Source: Hirudo medicinalis (lineage: Eukaryota > Annelida > Clitellata > Hirudinida > Hirudinidae). From it: a DNA stretch of 64,000 nucleotides. The notes under the pieces are model-generated. The model was not told the origin of the DNA. It made no database searches and worked only from the letters and a program-made list of their open reading frames with translations. Numbering within the stretch: position 1 is the stretch's first letter; every line of letters starts with the position of its first letter. The stretch covers positions 90,264 through 154,263 of the forward strand of contig MPNW01000022.1 of assembly GCA_011800805.1 (NCBI GenBank), in the 5' to 3' direction. This document shows, piece after piece, positions 56,700 through 64,000 of this stretch. The translations under genes and the position numbers were made by a program.

Positions 56700-58646
56700 C
56701 GAGGACTGCAACGAACGATTTATTTTTTTAGGTGCGACAAGGCTTCTGTTCAATTTATCCATCGAGGGCAGTCTTATCAACGCGCGACTTGACTTTGCAG
56801 AACTCTGCCCGGTTTTGTAGAAAACTTGTATTTACGGATCTTTATGCCCGAAGAAATTGCTAGCATCTTAGCACAAGATAGCAACAAGTTTTCAGCTTTC
56901 GTCAAAGAACTTTCAAAAGCTTAGTGGGAAGTTAAGGAAGTCGAGAATTGCAACACAAAACCTTACGTATTTACATTCCTCACAGCACTTTCTGTCCGCC
57001 TTGCGTCAACCGAATCTGTTTAAATACCAAAGTCGCAAACGTTTTTGTAACAATTCATAACAAGTTGTTTTTACACGTTTCAAAACAATGCATGTACAAA
57101 ATCCAAACATTTAATGCAAATATTCATTTCAAATAAAACAGAGTCGACTTTTATGTAACCCTATTCAATGGGGAGTAAGTAAGAAACGCCTATCTGTGAA
57201 GCGGCAAGTTAACCAAGTTGCACCAAAGATATTAAACAAATTGCAAAGAAAAAAATTGCAAAAAAAGTCCAGAAATGTTGTTGGATCTTTTTCGCAACTC
57301 ACTACATTTTTTCAAGCGCCAAGAATTGAAAAAACCCGAGGTGAGTTTGGTTTCACGGGAAGTTAACAATTACATCATTTATATTTTTTACATTTGTTTA
57401 TCCAATTTTTTGAGTGCACAGTTATCCCAATGGGATTTATAACATACGAAGCATACAGTCAAGCGTTGAGTGAGCCGAGGAGCAATAAAAGAGGAGAAAT
57501 GAAACATAAAATAAAATGAAATAAAAGTTTGTGAAAAAAGATGACAACAGTCATCAGAAACCAATAGCAACAATGGCTATCTCGAGCAATAACAATCTAT
57601 CATGTGTGATAATCATTTATTATTTACAACTACACATATCTACATACACAACCAGTAAAATAATGAACAATATTAAGCAATAATATAAGAAGAATAGAAT
57701 AGAATAAGAATAGAAGCAAGTTCAAAAGTTTTCAAGATAAAAACATTGAAACTTACGTATTTTATCAGCATGATTTCCAGAAATATAAATTGTGGAATAA
57801 TGGGCAGGTAATAAAAACTTGAGAACACCAGAAGTACGACATAAAACATTACAAGAAGGAAGCCCAAATAGTTATTAAGGCACTCCATATTCTAACAGCT
57901 AGTCTTACATAAAGGGATAATTTTGAAAATTCTTAAATGTTCGAGTCTTGACTCGTGCACAAACTAAAATTAAAAGATGTTACTTAAAGATTTGTTTTAG
58001 AGATGTTGTTTCTTTGGCAATGCGAAGATCAAGGTCATCAAGACGACTCTGTGTGGAACACATCAATCGACGAGTTATTCTTAAGAATTTCAGCGATTTC
58101 AAAATTGTCCATTTAGTGTGTGGAAGGCTTAGAATGAGTTAAACTGAGGTGTCTGAGAAACTTTTTGAAGTTTCCTTCATCCAAGGCATTGGATGACCAA
58201 TCATCCAATCACCCAAAACATATTTTTTTAGCAACATCAGGAGGCCTGCTCGACACATCCGTTCTACAGATTGAGTCAGAATAATTAGCGGAAACATCGT
58301 TTAAATCATTTTAATTTTATTAGTATTTATTATTTTGTTATAATTATATCTTATTTATAACAAATATTTAATAGTTATTAATTAATTAATTATAATAGTA
58401 ATAATACTAATTTTATATTAAAAATTAATAATTTGTTCTTATAAATATGCATGTTATATGCGAACTATTACATTTGGGATCTTTTAAAACCAACATTTAA
58501 CCTCCAAACTAAGTAAAACGCGCGTCTTTGAAACCAAAGACATGGATTTCAAATCTCTGCTTAGAAAAACCGATTATTTGGCAGACATCGTTGGAGTGTT
58601 TGTTTGAAAACCTTTCGATTAGTCTTTAAGATTGGTTACTTGGCAG
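56700..58646. other. Intergenic after POU6F
   Basis: POU6F 3' UTR to about 57150; the rest is AT-rich with no supportable gene. Confidence 0.4.
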
Positions 58647-59948
58647 TTTAGATGCCGTTTTACGAGAACGTGTTTTAAATACAAATGCATTGGTCCAGAA
58701 AGTGCATCGACCCCAGAATGTTGAATCCTTTTTAGCGATATTAGGCAAAATAACACCTGGAGAAGATTCGGTTCAATCAAGAACCAATGATGATGAAGAG
58801 TTTATTTCCAAAATTATGAGCCCTCTACTCTTCATGTTTTACTATTCCATCAAATATTTTGAAGTCACTTCTCCGTTGATTATCAGCTATTTCTACAGGG
58901 CAATATCCTTTGCCAGCGAGACGACCCTAATCAATGAAGACGAGATTCTGAGTGAGGAATTCTTGAAATTTCTGGAAGAGAAGTTGATACCACGTTGCGA
59001 ACGTGCCACTCACGTTCTTTTGAATATTTTACTCGTTCTGATTTCCAGGATGCCGACTTTTTCGCTTCCAAAATTGCTGACTCCAGAAATGTGCTTCCGA
59101 TTGAGAGCCATTACATCACGTTATCCTGAAGGAAGATGTGGCCTGGTTGGCGATATGAGAAAGTTGTACGTAGAATACACGATGGAAAACATCTTAGAAA
59201 CAAGTATTCCAACGTGGACCCCTTTACATAGGATTTGCCATCAGTTGCAGAAGCCTGACTTTTCTGAGGCTATCAAAAACTTAGCAGACCTCATGGAAAA
59301 CAATTCATTAAATGTGCAGGAATTGATTCAAAGTGACTTATTGCCCCACCTCAAAAACTTCCTGGCGAACTCTGATCAAGAAGAAAACACCATAAAGACC
59401 TTTCTCGAATNGCAGACCTCATGGAAAACAATTCATTAAATGTGCAGGAATTGATTCAAAGTGACTTATTGCCCCACCTCAAAAACTTCCTGGCGAACTC
59501 TGATCAAGAAGAAAACACCATAAAGACCTTTCTCGAATAATTCCTCGAATATAAATAAGAAGCTGCAAACCAGTTCAGCATAAAAGGCTGTCTCTTCAAG
59601 ATATTAATCAATTGCCTCCATGAAACATTACGATATTTGGTAATTTTGGTAGAACCAGAAGCGACAGATAAGTCCAAAGGTACGTTCCACTGTGAATGGA
59701 AAGCCACGAATGGTTTTGAGGATCACCTTAATGCGACATTCACAATGCTCCAGTGTTTGTATGAATTGAACAGCAGTTGGTACCAATGGTTTGATATCGC
59801 CGAAGCTCCTGCGATTCTTGACAAAAGAGCATTTCTCAGCCCCCACCTAAGCGATGATATGTACCGTGATTTATTAAAGTGTGACGGGTTGACTCTCAAG
59901 TTACGTTGGATGACAAGACTGGTTATGATGCGTCCTGCAGTAATTTAA
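58647..59948 (+). pseudogene. Unidentified long ORF with two in-frame stops and an assembly duplication
   Basis: After an acceptor-like TTGGCAG, a frame is open from 58647 and encodes alpha-helical sequence (ESFLAILGKITPGEDS, FMFYYSIKYFEVTSPLIISY, SRYPEGRCGLVGDMRKLYVE). It meets N at 59411. Bases 59284-59410 are repeated exactly at 59412-59538. Collapsing that repeat keeps one frame, which then hits TAA at about 59537, another TAA at 59556, and stays open in the same frame to TAA at 59946-59948 (SKGTFHCEWKATNGFEDHLN, SSWYQWFDIAEAPAILDKRA). No intron signal explains the stops. No family recognised; a helical-repeat protein fragment is the impression. Either a decayed gene or one with sequence errors at the gap. 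Confidence 0.45.
59284..59538. repeat. Exact 127-bp direct duplication around a single N
   Basis: 59284-59410 and 59412-59538 appear identical and are separated only by N59411. This is the form produced when two overlapping contig ends are joined without merging, so it is most likely an assembly artefact. Confidence 0.9.
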
Positions 59949-61899
59949 ATTTAAATTAAAGGAGGCTTTAATAAAGTCGTAATCCTCGAAGAAGCGAGGA
60001 GTTTTCCATTCTATAAAACGCAATTTTAATTAACATATGTTTAAGCTTACGTTTTCTTTACATTTTAAAAACAATCTCTACGCATTTCAAAATACATAAC
60101 TTTTACTACGCATTCCTAAATTGAAATTGTGGGGACATGCAACTTTGCGAGTAGAAATATTAAGATGACAGGCTCCCACTTCCGTTACTTTCATTAAAGT
60201 AAAGCCTTGTCATTACGTTTTAACAAGACCTAACCAAATAATTTATTTTTTCATTTCTTGAGGTCGTCTTAAGCGTACGGAAAACTTTAATCAAAATTCG
60301 AGTTTGTGCACGCAAATGCCGCTAACAGGGGAATCAAATAACAAAGTGTTCAAAATGAAGTGAAATAAATTAATTATTAATAATTTTGATGCTTTATTTA
60401 GAAACATTAGGTGAGTGTGTTCAATTCAATATAATTTATATTTCCATAAAGATAAAAAAATGCAGTTTTAATTCCAAATAGCAACATCAGAAAGTGCTAA
60501 AAGAGCTTTACTTGTGGCATTGTAATAAACGACGGCTCAATAGTTGATAACTGGTTTTTATTCAATGATTATTCACTTTACAAGACGATGGTATTACCTG
60601 CTAATACCACTATTACGCAATATTATGGTTTCTAGTTATTGCGTAAAAATCCATTGCGTAATTAATTGGTGTATTGGAATATGGGAGGATATTGCAGGGT
60701 GATGGGATCTTGTGTGAGATGATATAGCCTAACTTACATGTCTGGCCTTAGAAATACATTAAATGAAGCACTTGTAAAAACGTAATTATAAAATTAATCA
60801 ATGCTCGTGTTATTACAGAATTTTCTAGAAATTGCAAAAAACACCTCAGTGAAACAAGAACGTGCATATAAACGCTATGATTAACAGCGACGAAGCGGGA
60901 GACTAAGCCAATTCGCGGAAAACCGTGGAGAACTGACGGGCAACGAAACTCACTGCCAGTCCGACCACCTATAAAAATGAGCAATTTAATCAGTGCAAAC
61001 CACTCAAACTAAGGAATACGAATTATCACCCTACAAAAAATCGACTTATTTGTCTAAGTAACTAAGTAAGCTTAGATGATGTATTAAAACGATGATAAAC
61101 GATAAGAGACATTCACAAATCGATCGATCTCACTGCGAGTCATTGTTTCGCTTTTCTAATCTAAAAAATGCCTAGAAACTCTCCGTGTTTGTAGCAACCG
61201 ATAAATATTTGGGGTTGATGTCCTCAACACACAAAAATAAAAGACGGGGGTTAATTGAACGAAAAGGTTGCCTAATTCCTTAAGAAATGGATTTCTCGAG
61301 GCAACGTTGTGCTTCCTGTTCTTCTTATGTTTTCCCAGGAATACGAAAGGATCATCTGCAACAAGAAACTTCAAATGTTTACCCAGGACGACCCATTTCA
61401 GGTGAAGAGTTTACTTCGCAAATGTGTTCATCGACTTAAATGATGTTAAATTTTATAAGCAGCTCTTCAACGTAACACCACATCATGTTCTCAGGCATCT
61501 GCATCCGTACGCAGGCGTGAGTACATTTCCATGGAGTAATTTAGCGAATATTATTGCTTATAATAAATTAATAAGAATAGTGGAATAGCTAATAATATAC
61601 TAAGAATAGCGTTATCTCGAATAAGACTTATATCACTGTACTAGATGTATAACATGTCACGGAGTACATACTTCGTATAATTAATAATCGCCCTATGTAA
61701 TATCACTAACACATATTTACGCAAATAAACGACACTTTATTTTAAAATGTAATGTCGTGCATTTATTTGCTGCCAGATATGCAATTATTGTCTAAGCATT
61801 CCGATTAACATAACATAACATAATATTAATTTATAGTGGTTTAAGTAGACTAATGTCATTGTGATAAACCACTCCTATTTAATTCAATATCCAAATTTC
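59949..61899. other. Intergenic, nothing recognised
   Basis: AT-rich sequence with a short AACAT repeat near 61812-61825. No ORF with protein-like content. Confidence 0.4.
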
Positions 61900-63360
61900 G
61901 ATAGTCCTATTTTAAATAGTTCCACCGAATCTGAATATATTGTCTCCTCATCAAGCTTGTTCACAGATTAACTACTCTCGTGCTGAAGTAATTAGTCTTC
62001 AGAGTACCAGTTGCATTAGGGCCTCTTGTGGAACTGCTTTTAGTGGTCTCAAAGAAATGTTCAGGTGGTAAATCTTCTCTTCCTTTTAATATTTTGAACG
62101 TTTCTGTGAGATCACCTCTACTTCTCCTTACCTCTAAGATAGTTAATTTGCACCTTCTTAATCTTTCCTCATAACTCAAATTTCCTAGACCCTTAATCAT
62201 CCTTGTTGCTCTTCTCTGCACCATTTCCAAGGTTTCAATGTCCTTCTTTGGTTCCATACTTGTATGCAGTAGACTCCAAATGGGGTCTCACCAATGCCTT
62301 ATACAGCTTTAATATGATGCTCTTCTCCCTGCTGACCACTGTCCTCTTTATCATACCTAATACGTTTTGCTCTCTTACCAGCTTCGGCACATTGTTTCGT
62401 TGATTTTCCACTCTTGTGCATAATCATTCCCAGATCTCTTTCCTGTTCTGACTGGTTTAACACCTGTCCCCCAAATTCATATTCCACCATCCTATTCCTA
62501 CTCCCCATGTGCATGACTGAGCACTTGTTCACATTAAATAGCATCTGCCATTCCTGTGACCACTTCTATAATTTATTTAAATCTGTCAGAAATTAATCGA
62601 CATAATCTTTTTTACTAATTTTCCTGCTGATTTTTGTCATCTGTGAATTTAGATATTTTAGATGATATTCCATCATCAGGACCATTAATGTAGACACAAA
62701 AAAAGTAAGGGGCCTAGTACAGATCCTTGCGGAACACTACTCAGAACGGGTAGTCATCCAGAGCATGTTCCTCCCATTCCTACCTTTTGCCTTCTATTGC
62801 TTAGCCAACTTGCAAGCCATCTTAAAAGTTTACTACTTATACCACATGCAATGAGCTTGTTTTCTAATCTTTGGTGTGGTACCTTATCAAATGCCTTAGA
62901 AAAATATAAATAATATAAATATAAATATAATAAATAATAAATAAGTATAATAAAAAATATAAATATACAACATCTACAGCTTTCTCCTTGTCAACCCTAA
63001 CCCTAACCCAGTCATACACTTCCTCTAAGAACTCTAACAGGTTTGTCAGACATGATCTGTCCCTTATTTTGGCATCCTTTTAAATTTGTTTCTACTTCCT
63101 GAAGTTCTGTTCTTGTCACTGCTTGTCACTTTTCATCTTTTTCCACGCTTTATATTTTGCTCTTTCAGCCTTAATTACTTCTCCAGTGATCCATGGTCGT
63201 TTCTACTGTGCCCTATTTCGCTGAGGAACATACTTTTTGACTAGGCTATTTAACTCTCCCTTAATTATCTCGCAGGATTCTTCTGCATTAATATCTAGTG
63301 TTTTCCTAGTTAGATCAATCTCAGTTAATGCTTTTCTTATTAAATCGTAGTCAGCCTAGA
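61900..63360 (-). mobile_element. Decayed CR1/L2-like LINE (reverse transcriptase region)
   Basis: Reading down the minus strand: a pre-RT region (DLIRKALTEIDLTRKTLDIN, RPWITGEVIKAERAKYKAWKK), RT segments VRVRVDKEKAVDVVYL, FSKAFDKVPHQRLENKL, LLRWLASWLSNRRQKV, VPQGSVLGPLLF, the catalytic-box equivalent FTDD, then FNVNKCSVMHMGSRN, VQRRATRMIKGLGNLSYEER and a tail to about 61900. The order is that of a non-LTR retrotransposon RT and its C-terminal region. Several stops and frameshifts interrupt it and no endonuclease domain remains, so it is 5'-truncated and inactive. RT motif A is split by an AT-rich repeat (see findings). Confidence 0.85.
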
Positions 63361-63658
63361 TTGCTTATAAAAATTACAAATTTCAACAATATGCTAAATC
63401 TGCAAATTAAATTATATTAAATTAATCCAGTTTTAATAATTTTGCAAAGGCCATTTAATAATTTCAGCAACTTCCAGCTCTTTACTTCAATTGTATGATA
63501 AGAAAAATTCCAGGGGTCAACTGCCACCTTATTTTTCTTTTAATGATCCTCATCTCAGGGATTTTTATCTTAGGAAATTTTATGCTATTGCCCAAAACGT
63601 GAGTTTTGTGGTAATGACAAAATTATTCATGAACTTAGTCTGTTTTCTCAATAACCAG
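63361..63658. other. Gap between LINE and PLAT exon
   Basis: Short open stretches with no family signs; probably intron of the PLAT gene. Confidence 0.3.
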
Positions 63659-63967
63659 GATTTACTAAGAATTGGCATTCTGAATACAACAAAGCTTTCA
63701 ATCCACAACAAAATAAAGACAAGGAAAACCAAGTTGGGATTTGAACATGAAGCTCGGTACACCGTTTCTGTGACAACAGGAAAGCAACTAAGTGCTGGCA
63801 CAAGTGCCAAAGTGTTTATTAGTTTATGTGGGCTAAAAGGGAAGATAACTAAAAGACATCTGGTAAAAAAAGGAAACTTAGATTTTTATTCATTTCAAAG
63901 AGGTAAAATGCAGTCCTTCAAGTTTGGAGGTCCTGATGTCGGAAAACTTAGTTATATAATTATCGAG
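63659..63967 (+). CDS. PLAT-domain exon, LOXHD1-like, gene continues past the window
   Basis: PLAT/LH2 domains are beta-sandwich modules that bind lipids or membrane proteins. An exon in one frame from an acceptor at 63657-63658 (AATAACCAG) to a donor at 63968 encodes RYTVSVTTGKQLSAGTSAKV, FISLCGLKG, then FYSFQRGKMQSFKFGGPD and VGKLSYIIIE. These match the PLAT pattern Y.V.V.TG...AGT.A.V.I.L.G..G, then F.RGK...F......LGKL..I.I. The spacing and the FERGKVD..F-like segment resemble LOXHD1 repeats more than polycystins. The true 5' boundary could lie upstream, as the frame stays open to about 63590. Only one domain is visible. Confidence 0.7.
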
Positions 63968-64000
63968 GTTTGTCTGAAATTAATCAAAGTGAAATTGAAT

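Overview
The window is nuclear DNA of an invertebrate animal. It is AT-rich, its genes are split by short GT-AG introns, and it carries metazoan genes such as agrin, beta-catenin, syntrophin and a POU6-class factor, plus CAT microsatellites and LINE/hAT/MITE debris. The proteins are bilaterian-like but fairly diverged. A fast-evolving lophotrochozoan such as an annelid would fit, but that is inference. Two single-N gaps (50340, 59411) mark it as an assembled draft. Exon models below were built by hand from splice sites, reading phase and family similarity.

Left part (1-11.4 kb): the 3' part of a syntrophin gene (+), a tiny ATP synthase epsilon gene (+), Gemin7 (-), a complete dynein light intermediate chain gene (+), and an FBXL7-type F-box/LRR gene (-) converging on it. 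From 11.4 to 17 kb there is mostly non-coding DNA with one decayed hAT transposase and one unexplained ORF.

Middle (17-37.4 kb): an 18-exon agrin-like basement-membrane gene (+) with a short architecture (NtA, five Kazal/follistatin units, two laminin-EGF, one LamG, one EGF). It converges on a HERPUD-like ER-stress gene (-). A run of minus-strand genes follows: a cGAS/Mab-21-like nucleotidyltransferase with all three catalytic acidic residues, MOB1 (Hippo pathway), a small single-exon membrane protein candidate and twinfilin. The twinfilin gene contains what looks like a U12-type AT-AC intron. Two LINE tail fragments lie at 31.1-31.7 kb.

Right part (37.4-64 kb): a 14-exon beta-catenin gene (+) with no visible N-terminal GSK3/CK1 phosphodegron; a small two-exon secreted cysteine-peptide candidate (-) about 100 bases head-to-head from a POU6F-type gene (+) whose fourth intron is 5.5 kb of satellite-rich DNA; an unidentified, probably broken ORF containing an assembly-duplicated 127-bp segment; a decayed CR1/L2-like LINE (-); and the start of a LOXHD1-like PLAT-domain gene (+) running off the end.

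The genes are ordinary, functionally unrelated neighbours, not a pathway cluster. The items most worth a second look are the cGAS-like receptor, the degron-less beta-catenin, the AT-AC intron, the short agrin and the secreted peptide.
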